Positions 44,401-53,137 of a stretch of DNA of 64,000 bases are shown in pieces (position 1 is the first letter of the stretch; every line of letters begins with the position of its first letter). This DNA is from Dyadobacter fermentans DSM 18053 (GTDB lineage: Bacteria > Bacteroidota > Bacteroidia > Cytophagales > Spirosomataceae): the NCBI RefSeq assembly GCF_000023125.1, contig NC_013037.1, forward strand, positions 1,116,001-1,180,000, written 5' to 3'. A program made the translations under genes and the position numbers. The notes under the pieces are model-generated. The model was not told the origin of the DNA. It made no database searches and was given only the letters and a program-made list of their open reading frames with translations.

Positions 44401-47400
44401 ATGCTGAACAGAATCATCAGGTTCTCCGTGGAGAACAAGCTGGTGATCGGGATCTTCATGGTGCTGTGGGTTGCCTTCGGCATTTATGAACTTACCCGGT
44501 TGCCCATTGATGCCGTTCCCGACATCACCAATAATCAGGTTCAAATTATTACAACCGCTCCGTCGCTCGGTACCGAAGACGTGGAGCGGCTCATCACATT
44601 TCCGATCGAACAGGCCACCGCCAATATCCCCGGCCTCAAAGAAAGCCGGAGCATGTCGCGGTTCGGGCTATCGCTCGTGTCGATCGTTTTCGATGACGAT
44701 TCGGACATTTACTGGGCACGGCAGCAGGTTACCGAGCGGCTTTCGCAGGTGGAAATGCCCGAAACGGCCGGCAAACCCGAACTCGCGCCCGTCACCACCG
44801 GCCTGGGCGAGATTTACCAGTATGTAGTGAAACCTAAAAAGGGTTTTGAAGATAAATACTCCCTCTCCGACTTGCGCACTACGCAGGACTGGCTCATTCG
44901 CAGGCAGTTGCTGGGCACGCCGGGCGTTGCGGACGTGTCTACGTTCGGAGGAGAGCTGAAACAATACGAAGTCGCCGTGGAGCCGTCGGGCCTGAAAGCG
45001 ATGGGGCTCACCATCACCGATGTACTCACGGCGCTCAGCCGCAATAACCAGAACACCGGCGGCGCTTACATTGAAAAGGGCCCGACGGTGCTGTACATCC
45101 GCAGCCTCGGACTGGCGGGGTCGATAGACGACATCAACCATATCGTGGTGGCCAACCGCGGCGGCGTGCCGGTGCTGGTGCAGCATGTGGCGCAGGTACG
45201 GTTCGCGCCCGCGATCCGTTACGGCGCGCTCACCATGGCCGGGTATGGCGAGGTGGCCGGAGGCATTGTGATGATGCTCAAAGGCGGTAATTCGTCGGAC
45301 GTGGTAGGCAATGTAAAAGCCAAAATCGCGGAAATCAGCAAAACGCTTCCCGAAGGACTTGAAATAGAGCCGTTCTTGGATCGTACCAAAATGGTGAACA
45401 ACGCCATCGGTACCGTGGAGCGCAACCTGCTCGAAGGGGCGGTGATCGTCGTGATCGTGCTGGTGCTTTTTTTGGGAAATCTGCGGGCTGGTTTGATCGT
45501 CGCTTCGGTCATACCGCTTTCCATGCTTTTCGCCGTGGCGATGATGAACCTTTTCGGCGTGAGCGGCAACCTCATGAGCCTCGGCGCGCTCGATTTCGGG
45601 CTGATCGTCGACGGCGCGGTCATCATCGTGGAGGCCATACTGCACCATTTACACGCTCCTGGCGGATATAGGGGCGCCACACGTCTCACTCAGCAGGAAA
45701 TGGACCGTGAAGTGTCGGGCTCCGCCAGCCGGATGATGAATGCCGCCGTATTTGGTCAGATCATCATCCTCATCGTATACCTACCCATTCTTTCGCTGTC
45801 GGGTATCGAAGGGAAAATGTTCAAGCCGATGGCACAAACGGTCGCTTTCGCGATTTTGGGTGCATTTGTATTGTCCCTGACCTACGTGCCGACGGTAAGC
45901 GCGCTATTGATCAGCAAGAAGATCAGCCACGCACCCAACTGGTCGGATCGACTGATGGCGCGGATCGAGCGGGCCTATGGCCGCGCACTGGCTTGGACGC
46001 TGCGCTTCAAAGTTGCGCTTGTCGCGGGCGCATTTGCATTGTTCGGCGTGGCGGTGCTGCTGTTCTCGAGAATGGGAGGAGAGTTTATCCCGCAGCTGGA
46101 AGAAGGCGATTTCGCCACGGAGACGCGCCTGCTCGTGGGCACGAACCTCACCACCACCATCAACGCCATTAACCGCATTTCCGACCGCCTGCAAAAGGAC
46201 TATTCCGAAGTGGAGAAGATCGTGTCGCGCATCGGCTCCGCCGAAATCCCCACCGATCCGATGCCGATCGAAGGCGGGGATATGATCATTGTTTTGAAAG
46301 ATAAGTCCGAATGGACGCATGCTAAAAGCTTTCCCGAACTCGCTACCAAAATGGCCGCAACTGCCCAGGAAGTGGTGCCTGGCGTAACCACAGGCTTTCA
46401 GTATCCGGTTCAAATGCGTTTCAACGAGCTCATGACCGGCGCCAAGCAGGATGTGGTTTGCAAGATATTCGGGGAAGACCTGGACAAGCTCGCCGCCTAT
46501 GCCAACCAGCTCGGGCACATTGCCCGCGGCGTAAGCGGCACCGCCGACTGGTATGTGGAAGAGCTAGCGGGAATGCCGCAGATCGTGATCGATTTCAACC
46601 GCGCCGAAATAGCCAAGTACGGGCTCAATGTCGATGATCTCAACAAAACCATCAACGCCGCATTTGCAGGCGCGGCCGCGGGGCAGGTCTACGAAGGCGA
46701 AAAGCGCTTCGACCTCGTGGTGCGCGTAGGTGCGGAAGGGCGCAAGCGCATAGCCGACGTGCAGAACCTGCTCGTATCCACGCCGGGCGGCGTACAAATC
46801 CCGCTCAGCCAGGTGGCGGCCGTGCGTGAGATCGAAGGGCCGAACCAGATCCAGCGTGAAAACACGCGCCGGCGCATTATCGTCGGGTTCAATGTCCGGG
46901 GGCGTGATGTCCAATCCATCGTCGAGGAATTACAACGTAAAGTCGATGCCGGTATTAAATTCGAAAGCGGATACGCCATTACCTACGGCGGCGCGTTCGA
47001 AAACCTTCAACAGGCCAAGGCACGCCTCGGAATTGCAGTGCCGGTGGCTTTGCTGCTGATTTTCATGATGTTGTACTTTACATTCTCCTCGGTGAAGGAC
47101 GGGGCGCTGATTTACACGGCCATTCCGCTATCGGCCATCGGCGGCGTATTTGCGCTGGCTTTGCGTGATATGCCGTTCAGCATTTCGGCGGGGGTGGGCT
47201 TCATCGCATTGTTTGGCGTGGCGGTGCTGAACGGCATCGTGCTCGTATCCGAATTCAACCGCATCCGCAAGGAAGGGACCATTACCGACATGTTGCAACT
47301 TGTGATGACCGGCACGCGCAACCGCCTGCGCCCCGTGCTGATGACCGCCGCCGTGGCGTCGCTCGGCTTCCTCCCGATGGCGATCAGCAACGGCGCCGGT

Positions 47401-48765
47401 GCCGAGGTGCAGCGCCCCCTCGCGACGGTGGTAATAGGCGGGCTGGTGACGGCTACTTTGCTCACATTGTTTGTATTACCGGCTTTGTATTTGTTGTTTA
47501 ATCCTAAAAACACCCTGCATGCAGGGCCGCGTGGTGCAACCACTGTAATCGTTGTACTCTTATTGGTAACGCAGGCTGCGCGCGCCCAGCAGCCACGACA
47601 GGTAACGCTCGACGAAGCCATACAAAAGGCATTAGCCCACAACCGAACGCTCCAAAGCGGCCGACTGGGCGAGCAGGCCGCCGACAAGCTCCGGCGCAGC
47701 GCATTTGACATACCCAAAACCGCGATCAGTGCCGACTACGGGAACTTCAACAGTCCGAACAACGACACCCGCATCGGCATTTCGCAGTCAATCGCATTCC
47801 CGACGGTGTATGCCAACCAGCGGAAAGCCCGGGAAGCCGATTACCTTGCGGCGCGCGCGCAAACCCGACTGGCCGAGCAGGAAGTACGAACGGGCGTGCG
47901 GCGGCTGTTCTTTGAATATGCGATATTGAAAGAGCGGGAAAAGCTGCTGACGCACGCCGACAGCATTTTTACCGGTTTTGAAAGCAAATCGAACCTCCGT
48001 TTCGAGCGAGGTGCTTCCAATGTGCTGGAAAAAACGGCTGCCAGTTCGCAAAAACAGCAGATCGCCAACCAGCTTAATCTCGTGCGGCATGACCTGGACA
48101 TTCTGGTGGAACGGTTCAATTTCTGGTTGCAGGATTCGCTGACGTATGTGCCTCAGAGGGTCAGCTCGCGCATGCCCGCGTACGCATTGCCCGATACCAC
48201 CGCAGTCATCGCCGATTTACCGCAGATCGAGCTGAACAGTCGGCTTACGCAATCGGCGTATTTCCGCTACCGTACCGAAAAAGGCAGAATGCTTCCTGAA
48301 CTATCGGCAGCTTATAATAATCAGAGCCTTCGCGGAACACAGCTGCTGGATGGCCGGGAGATCAATTTAACAGGCAAAGACAGGTTTGGCTATTTGGGTC
48401 TGGGGCTGAATTTTCCGTTGTTTTTCAAAGCCCAAACCGCGCAGATCGCTGCGGCGCGCCTCGATTGGCTTCGCGCCCGCAACGAAGCGGAGCTTGCAGA
48501 GTACCGGTTGCGTTCGGATTGGAAAACGGCAAGCGGGGAGGTCCGGAAGTTTACCGAAAATCTCCGCTACTACGAGCAACAGGGCCTTCCAAACGCCGAG
48601 ACGATCCTCGCAGCGGCCGACCGGCAATTCGCGGCCGGTGAGATCGACTACCTTCAATGGGTAATCCTCGCGAGGCAGGCCATTGCCATTAAAAGTGAAT
48701 ATGTGAATGCATTGGCCAGCTACAATGAGGCCGTGATCCAATTACTCCATTTAACTAACCACTGA
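44401..48765 (+). CDS. CusA/CzcA-type heavy-metal RND pump fused to a TolC-like outer-membrane factor
   Basis: The product has 1454 residues. Residues about 1-1038 are an RND pump. LDFGLIVDGAVIIVEA carries the three acidic residues in the CzcA spacing (D, +6 D, +13 E) known to serve proton-coupled metal export. From about 1041 a new module begins with a hydrophobic stretch (TTVIVVLLLVTQAARAQ) that looks like a signal peptide with its cleavage site, then a TolC/OMF domain (about 1066-1454) with two repeats. The fusion joins inner- and outer-membrane partners in one chain; cleavage after ARAQ could release the channel. The frame is open throughout. CusB follows after 8 bp. Metal specificity (Cu, Zn, Co) is not determined. 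Confidence 0.9.
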   Translation: MLNRIIRFSVENKLVIGIFMVLWVAFGIYELTRLPIDAVPDITNNQVQIITTAPSLGTEDVERLITFPIEQATANIPGLKESRSMSRFGLSLVSIVFDDDSDIYWARQQVTERLSQVEMPETAGKPELAPVTTGLGEIYQYVVKPKKGFEDKYSLSDLRTTQDWLIRRQLLGTPGVADVSTFGGELKQYEVAVEPSGLKAMGLTITDVLTALSRNNQNTGGAYIEKGPTVLYIRSLGLAGSIDDINHIVVANRGGVPVLVQHVAQVRFAPAIRYGALTMAGYGEVAGGIVMMLKGGNSSDVVGNVKAKIAEISKTLPEGLEIEPFLDRTKMVNNAIGTVERNLLEGAVIVVIVLVLFLGNLRAGLIVASVIPLSMLFAVAMMNLFGVSGNLMSLGALDFGLIVDGAVIIVEAILHHLHAPGGYRGATRLTQQEMDREVSGSASRMMNAAVFGQIIILIVYLPILSLSGIEGKMFKPMAQTVAFAILGAFVLSLTYVPTVSALLISKKISHAPNWSDRLMARIERAYGRALAWTLRFKVALVAGAFALFGVAVLLFSRMGGEFIPQLEEGDFATETRLLVGTNLTTTINAINRISDRLQKDYSEVEKIVSRIGSAEIPTDPMPIEGGDMIIVLKDKSEWTHAKSFPELATKMAATAQEVVPGVTTGFQYPVQMRFNELMTGAKQDVVCKIFGEDLDKLAAYANQLGHIARGVSGTADWYVEELAGMPQIVIDFNRAEIAKYGLNVDDLNKTINAAFAGAAAGQVYEGEKRFDLVVRVGAEGRKRIADVQNLLVSTPGGVQIPLSQVAAVREIEGPNQIQRENTRRRIIVGFNVRGRDVQSIVEELQRKVDAGIKFESGYAITYGGAFENLQQAKARLGIAVPVALLLIFMMLYFTFSSVKDGALIYTAIPLSAIGGVFALALRDMPFSISAGVGFIALFGVAVLNGIVLVSEFNRIRKEGTITDMLQLVMTGTRNRLRPVLMTAAVASLGFLPMAISNGAGAEVQRPLATVVIGGLVTATLLTLFVLPALYLLFNPKNTLHAGPRGATTVIVVLLLVTQAARAQQPRQVTLDEAIQKALAHNRTLQSGRLGEQAADKLRRSAFDIPKTAISADYGNFNSPNNDTRIGISQSIAFPTVYANQRKAREADYLAARAQTRLAEQEVRTGVRRLFFEYAILKEREKLLTHADSIFTGFESKSNLRFERGASNVLEKTAASSQKQQIANQLNLVRHDLDILVERFNFWLQDSLTYVPQRVSSRMPAYALPDTTAVIADLPQIELNSRLTQSAYFRYRTEKGRMLPELSAAYNNQSLRGTQLLDGREINLTGKDRFGYLGLGLNFPLFFKAQTAQIAAARLDWLRARNEAELAEYRLRSDWKTASGEVRKFTENLRYYEQQGLPNAETILAAADRQFAAGEIDYLQWVILARQAIAIKSEYVNALASYNEAVIQLLHLTNH

Positions 48766-48773
48766 GCACAATC

Positions 48774-49919
48774 ATGAAACCATACATTGTTCTATGCGCC
48801 GCACTTTGGACCTGCCTCTCGTGCAGCACCGGCGGCCAGCAGGCACCCGACGCCGAAGCGGCCAGTACACCCGATTCGGTCATGCGCCGCGTTTCATTCG
48901 ATCCGGCACAAATCCGCAACGTCGGCATTGAAGTGGGAACGCCCGTTTTAAAAAATATCCCGGGTGTAGTTACGCTTCAAGGCAAAATCGACGTGCCGCC
49001 GCAAAGCACGATCAGCCTGAGCTTTCCGCTGGGCGGGTATCTCAAATCCACGACCATGCTGCCGGGAATGCGCGTCAGAAAAGGACAGGTGCTGGCAGAA
49101 CTGGAAGATATGCAGTTTATCCAACTCCAACAGGATTACCTCACAGCGCGTGAAAAGTTGGAACTGGCCCAAAGCGAATTTGCCCGGCAAGAGGACCTGA
49201 ATGTGGGCAAAGCGAGCAGCGACAAGGTTTTGCAGCAGGCTAAGGCCGAAATGGAAACGCAGCGGATTCTCATGAACGCCCTGGCGCGCAAGCTGGAAGT
49301 GATCGGCATCGCACCCGCCAAACTGAGCGCGGACCATATTTCGAAAACAGTCCCGATTCTTTCGCCGATCGACGGTTTCGTATCGAGGGTGAACGTGAAT
49401 GTAGGCAAATACACCGCGCCCACGGACATGCTGTTCGAGCTCGTCGACCCGAAAGATATTCATCTTGCATTGCATGTATTCGAAAAGGATTTGCATACAT
49501 TATCTGTCGGCCAGCGCGTGACGGCCTACACCAATGGTGACCCCTCCCGGAAATTCACAGCCAAAATCATCCTCATTGGAAAAAGCCTCACCGACGACCG
49601 TTTGGCGGAAGTACATTGCCATTTTGATCGGTACAGCCCGTCGCTTGTGCCCGGGATGTTTATGAACGGCGAAGTATCCGTGTCCGGCAGCAAAGCCATG
49701 TCGGTGCCCGAAGATGCCGTGGTTCGCTGGGAAAACAAATCGTTCGTTTTCGTGGAGCGGGAATCGGGTGAGTTCGAAATGGTGGAAATCGTGCCGGGCG
49801 GGATAATGGATGGTTTTCAGCAGATCAGCGCGGCAGGCATCGACGCAGCGTCGAGAGTGGTCATTCGCAATGCTTATTCCCTTTTAATAAAGGCAAAGAA
49901 TGCCGGTGATGAAGGTTGA
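48774..49919 (+). CDS. metal efflux periplasmic adaptor (CusB type)
   Basis: The product has 381 residues with a lipoprotein-like leader ending TCLSC. A lipoyl-type half (SFPLGGYLKSTTMLPGMRV, about 85-103), a helical hairpin (about 115-170), the second half (PILSPIDGFVSRVNVNVG) and barrel domains follow. It would connect the RND pump to the channel for metal export. It lies 8 bp after the fusion gene, completing a three-part system in two polypeptides. CusB-type Met-rich metal-binding motifs are not obvious. A terminator follows the gene. Confidence 0.9.
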   Translation: MKPYIVLCAALWTCLSCSTGGQQAPDAEAASTPDSVMRRVSFDPAQIRNVGIEVGTPVLKNIPGVVTLQGKIDVPPQSTISLSFPLGGYLKSTTMLPGMRVRKGQVLAELEDMQFIQLQQDYLTAREKLELAQSEFARQEDLNVGKASSDKVLQQAKAEMETQRILMNALARKLEVIGIAPAKLSADHISKTVPILSPIDGFVSRVNVNVGKYTAPTDMLFELVDPKDIHLALHVFEKDLHTLSVGQRVTAYTNGDPSRKFTAKIILIGKSLTDDRLAEVHCHFDRYSPSLVPGMFMNGEVSVSGSKAMSVPEDAVVRWENKSFVFVERESGEFEMVEIVPGGIMDGFQQISAAGIDAASRVVIRNAYSLLIKAKNAGDEG

Positions 49920-50021
49920 GCGTCCGTTAGATAAGAATTTGTAGGACAATAGCTTACGCCGGCATTATATTTTAACGTGCAAAACATTGTACATGTCTTG
50001 TACACGTTGAGTAAAGCGAAT

Positions 50022-50057
50022 ACACCTCCTGGGGCTTCCCGGGAGGTGTTTTGTTTA
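50022..50057 (+). terminator. terminator after the metal efflux operon
   Basis: ACACCTCC (50022-50029) pairs with GGAGGTGT (50042-50049), with inner GGG/CCC pairs, and is followed by TTTGTTT. It also marks the 3' end of the convergent sulfatase gene. Confidence 0.8.
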
Positions 50058-51608
50058 CAGGCCTGGCAGTTCGTTCGGTAGTGGAACAGGTTTGCCCGTT
50101 TTTTTGGAAACCGGCCATTGTGCGCCCCAGGTTTTCAGCTGTCTGGAAAGCAGATTGGCCAATTCTTTCACCTTCAATGGATTGGACGCAGCCACGTCAT
50201 GTTCTTCGCCAATGTCCGTACGCAGGTTGTACAATTCCAGTTTCGCCTGCCGGTAATCGTAAATCAGCTTCCAGTCGCCCTGGCGGAATGCGCTGGCGTA
50301 ATGGATATTCGGTCCTTCGGCGGCTATCCAGCGGTTAGGGTGGTGCCATACCAGTCCGCGGCGTTCGTCTTTGAATGCGGGGTTTTTCAGGATGGGCAGG
50401 AATGACTTGCCGTCCACTTGCTGAACGGTGCGGGCATTCTTCACGCCAGCTATGTCGAGAATGGTTGGAAAAAAGTCTTCAATAATCACGTATTGCTCCG
50501 TTACCGAGCCGGCTTTGGTTACGCCGGGCCACCGCACGAGCATCGGCTCGCGGATGCCGCCTTCGTACACGGAGCCTTTTCCGGCTTTCAAGGGCAGATT
50601 ATGCGTCCACGCCTTGCCGCCGCGTGCGGGTGAAGTGCTCAGGCCGCCATTGTCGGACATGAAAAGTACCACTGTATTATCGGCTATCTTCTGCTCATCG
50701 AGGTATCGGAGCACATCGCCGAGGCTTTTGTCCATTCCTTCCACCAATGCCGCGTATTTGGCTTCGGTGCTGTCCAGGCCGGCTTCGAGGTAGCGGTTCA
50801 GGAAGCGTGGATCGGCCGTGAGCGGAATGTGGACGGCGTAATGCGAGAGGTAGAGAAAAAACGGCTTTTTCTCTGCTACCGGCTTAGCGATCGCCTTCAA
50901 TGCTTCGGTCGTGATGGCGTCGCTCAGGAATGTGTCCGTGCCGTGGTAGGCTTCCAGGCCGGGCACGGCATTGCGGTTAGGCTTGCCGTTCACGGGGCTG
51001 TCGTAGTTGGCCTTTCCCGAATAGCTGGCCGGATGTCCAATGGAACTACCCGCGATGTTTATCTCAAATCCAAGATTCACAGGGTCCGAACCCGGCGTGC
51101 CGGCAGACCCAAAATGCGCCTTGCCGCTGTGAACGGTGTAGTAGCCGTTTTGCCGCAGTACCTCGGGCAATGCTGTGCCGTGAAAAGTATGCGGAACACC
51201 GGCAACGGGACTGAAACCATTGATGTTCCAGTCGACGGCTTCGAGCGCTTTGTCGGCATAATCGGTGTTTTTGTCCTTATCCGGCGACGTCCAGTGCGTC
51301 ACGCGGTGGTGGGCCGCATTCACGCCGGTGATCAGGCTCACGCGGGTGGGCGTACACACGGGCATGGCGTAGGCATTGGTAAACTTCATGCCTTCGCGCG
51401 CAAGCCGTTCCATGTTCGGCGTACGGTAGCGGCGGTTGAAATCGGTCGGCTTATTCCAGAATGGCACCGAGGTATCCTGCCAGCCCATATCGTCGACGAG
51501 GAAAACAATGATATTCGGTTTGGATTGCGCGAGCGCGTGGCGCGTGCCGAAGGACACGATCAGCATGACGGCAAAGCAGAGCCATCGGGCTATGGAGATG
51601 TTCATCAT
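50055..51608 (-). CDS. sulfatase (arylsulfatase type)
   Basis: The start at 51608 begins a signal peptide ending RHALAQ and gives 517 residues. The formylglycine motif is CTPTR (Cys85), within AYAMPVCTPTRVSLITG. Metal residues are the FLVDDMGW pair near 36-43 and the DNGG segment (VLFMSDNGGLS). KAWTHNLPLKAGKGSVYEGG is family-typical. A maturation enzyme must convert Cys85; none is in the window. It would remove sulfate from a sulfated carbohydrate in the periplasm. No SusC/D pair is next to it. It is monocistronic. Confidence 0.92.
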   Translation of the reverse strand: MMNISIARWLCFAVMLIVSFGTRHALAQSKPNIIVFLVDDMGWQDTSVPFWNKPTDFNRRYRTPNMERLAREGMKFTNAYAMPVCTPTRVSLITGVNAAHHRVTHWTSPDKDKNTDYADKALEAVDWNINGFSPVAGVPHTFHGTALPEVLRQNGYYTVHSGKAHFGSAGTPGSDPVNLGFEINIAGSSIGHPASYSGKANYDSPVNGKPNRNAVPGLEAYHGTDTFLSDAITTEALKAIAKPVAEKKPFFLYLSHYAVHIPLTADPRFLNRYLEAGLDSTEAKYAALVEGMDKSLGDVLRYLDEQKIADNTVVLFMSDNGGLSTSPARGGKAWTHNLPLKAGKGSVYEGGIREPMLVRWPGVTKAGSVTEQYVIIEDFFPTILDIAGVKNARTVQQVDGKSFLPILKNPAFKDERRGLVWHHPNRWIAAEGPNIHYASAFRQGDWKLIYDYRQAKLELYNLRTDIGEEHDVAASNPLKVKELANLLSRQLKTWGAQWPVSKKTGKPVPLPNELPGL

Positions 51609-51829
51609 TAGCGGGTTTGGGAAAAGTGAGTGCGGCAAGATGGGGAAATTTGTTCTACAAAAGAAGTTTATCAGCCTTGAAACGAACTTTTGTAACCCAT
51701 TCTTTGTGAAACAATAATTTTTAATTTACTTTGTCTATAAAATAAGTAGACTAATAATTCAAACGTAGCCTAGTACTGCTGGAATGATATTTGCAATGTA
51801 ACCGCATCAACTCCTATTAACTGAACCTT

Positions 51830-52219
51830 ATGGTATTAGAAAAAATATTTCATCTGAGCGTCGGCCGGGAGGCCAAGATCGTCGTAAAAGGGCAGGTGGC
51901 CCGCAGCCGCAGCGAAATCGTGATCGATTACGAATTTCTGATCCGCGAAAAACACGACATTGATTTCCGCGAGCCAATCGGCCCGAACCATCCGCAATAC
52001 TGGAAACTCAAAAAATCCACGCCCGAGCGTTCGCAGCTGCTCCAACTCGAATACAGCGGCATCTCGCGCAAGCAACTCAAAGAAGTAACGCGCGAATTCA
52101 AACGCCTCGCCGGTGCGGGCTACACCTTCCGTTACCAAAACGAAATTGAAGAACGCACGAAATATCTGAAAGGTATTCGGGTGAGTGCTATGAACCGGAG
52201 GTTGCTCTCCGTGGCGTAG
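51830..52219 (+). CDS. small conserved-looking protein of unknown function
   Basis: The product has 129 residues from an ATG at 51830. No signal peptide, membrane segment or domain was recognised. It starts with mixed beta strands (FHLSVGREAKIVVKGQ) and continues with a helical, basic C-terminal half (SRKQLKEVTREFKRLAG, RVSAMNRRLL). The codon use and composition match the neighbouring genes, so it looks real. A terminator follows, so it is monocistronic between the sulfatase and tetR. A nucleic-acid role is possible because of its basic charge but unproven. Confidence 0.6.
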   Translation: MVLEKIFHLSVGREAKIVVKGQVARSRSEIVIDYEFLIREKHDIDFREPIGPNHPQYWKLKKSTPERSQLLQLEYSGISRKQLKEVTREFKRLAGAGYTFRYQNEIEERTKYLKGIRVSAMNRRLLSVA

Positions 52220-52243
52220 CGCTTCGGCTCTTCTGATCCGGCT

Positions 52244-52284
52244 AAAACGCCGCACTGCCGACAGGGCTGTGCGGCGTTTTATTT
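52244..52284 (+). terminator. terminator before tetR
   Basis: AAAACGCCGCAC (52244-52255) pairs perfectly with GTGCGGCGTTTT (52269-52280), followed by ATTTGG. It ends the transcript of the small gene at 51830. Confidence 0.8.
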
Positions 52285-52432
52285 GGATAATACGTATTGA
52301 AAGAAATAAAGTATTAAATGGTTTAAAAGTATTTAAAGTGCCTCCGGAGACGCTGAATTGTTTATTTTTACCTCCGCTCATCGGTAGATTTTCGCCATTC
52401 CTCCTTTATTTTGGTAAACATCTTGCATTTAC

Positions 52433-52445
52433 TAAACAGTGTTTA
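52433..52445. promoter_or_regulatory. predicted TetR operator, copy 1
   Basis: TAAACAGTGTTTA is a near-palindrome 28 bases upstream of the tetR start, overlapping the likely promoter region. The reverse complement of this 13-mer recurs exactly at 53105-53117, before the pump genes. Confidence 0.65.
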
Positions 52446-52472
52446 CTATATTCACATCGTAATTACAAAAGC

Positions 52473-53087
52473 ATGGCGATTAAGGAAAGAAAAGAGCGGG
52501 AGAAGCAGGAAATGAGGAATCTGATTATCGAATCGGCGACCAGGATGTTTTTAAAGCAAGGTTACGACAAGACGTCCATTCGTAACATTGCCGAGGATAT
52601 CGAGTACAGTCCTGCTACGATCTATCTGTATTTCAAGGATAAGGATGAAATTTTTTATGTAATCCACGAGAATGCGTTCGATATCCTGGATAAGCATTTG
52701 CGGCAGCACGATGTGATTGCCGACCCGTTTGAAAGGCTCGCGGCGCTGGGCAAAACGTACATTGAATTTGGGCTTTCCAACCCCGACTATTACGATCTGA
52801 TGTTCATCATGCGCGCGCCGATGGAGCAGATCAAAAACGAGGAAAAGTGGAAAGCCGGCGAGTGCGCGTTCGGATATCTGATCACAACGCTGGCAGCTTG
52901 TCTGGAACAGGGCAAGATCCGCCAGGCCGATTTACACGTGACGGCAATCCAGGTGTGGTCGTATGTGCACGGGCTAGTATCGCTCTATGTTCGCGAGCGC
53001 ATGTGCATTTTGATGCTGCCCGACGACGCCACGCGGCAGATGTTGTACCATTCGTTCGATCTTTTTTTAGCTAATATCAAAACCTAA
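52473..53087 (+). CDS. TetR/AcrR-family transcriptional regulator
   Basis: The ATG at 52473 gives 204 residues; the longer frame starts inside the terminator. The TetR N-terminal HTH lies at about 12-62 (IIESATRMFLKQGYDKTSIRNIAEDI, then YSPATIYLYFKDKDEI). The C-terminal ligand domain (about 80-204) has TetR_C-type helices. It probably represses itself and the TolC-HlyD-RND operon, since the same 13-bp site lies before tetR and between tetR and tolC. The pump genes follow directly on the same strand. The inducer is unknown. Confidence 0.9.
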   Translation: MAIKERKEREKQEMRNLIIESATRMFLKQGYDKTSIRNIAEDIEYSPATIYLYFKDKDEIFYVIHENAFDILDKHLRQHDVIADPFERLAALGKTYIEFGLSNPDYYDLMFIMRAPMEQIKNEEKWKAGECAFGYLITTLAACLEQGKIRQADLHVTAIQVWSYVHGLVSLYVRERMCILMLPDDATRQMLYHSFDLFLANIKT

Positions 53088-53104
53088 AAAATTTTGCCGT
53101 CAAC

Positions 53105-53117
53105 TAAACACTGTTTA
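53105..53117. promoter_or_regulatory. predicted TetR operator, copy 2
   Basis: TAAACACTGTTTA, the exact reverse complement of the site at 52433-52445, lies 18 bases after the tetR stop and 20 bases before the TolC start. It suggests repression of the pump operon at its own promoter. Confidence 0.65.
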
Positions 53118-53137
53118 TAAAGTAAACATTACTTATT

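Noticed and set aside
44668..45648. A 326-codon antisense frame in the CusA-TolC fusion gene
   Set aside because: It is a high-GC shadow of the pump gene, with no family motif.
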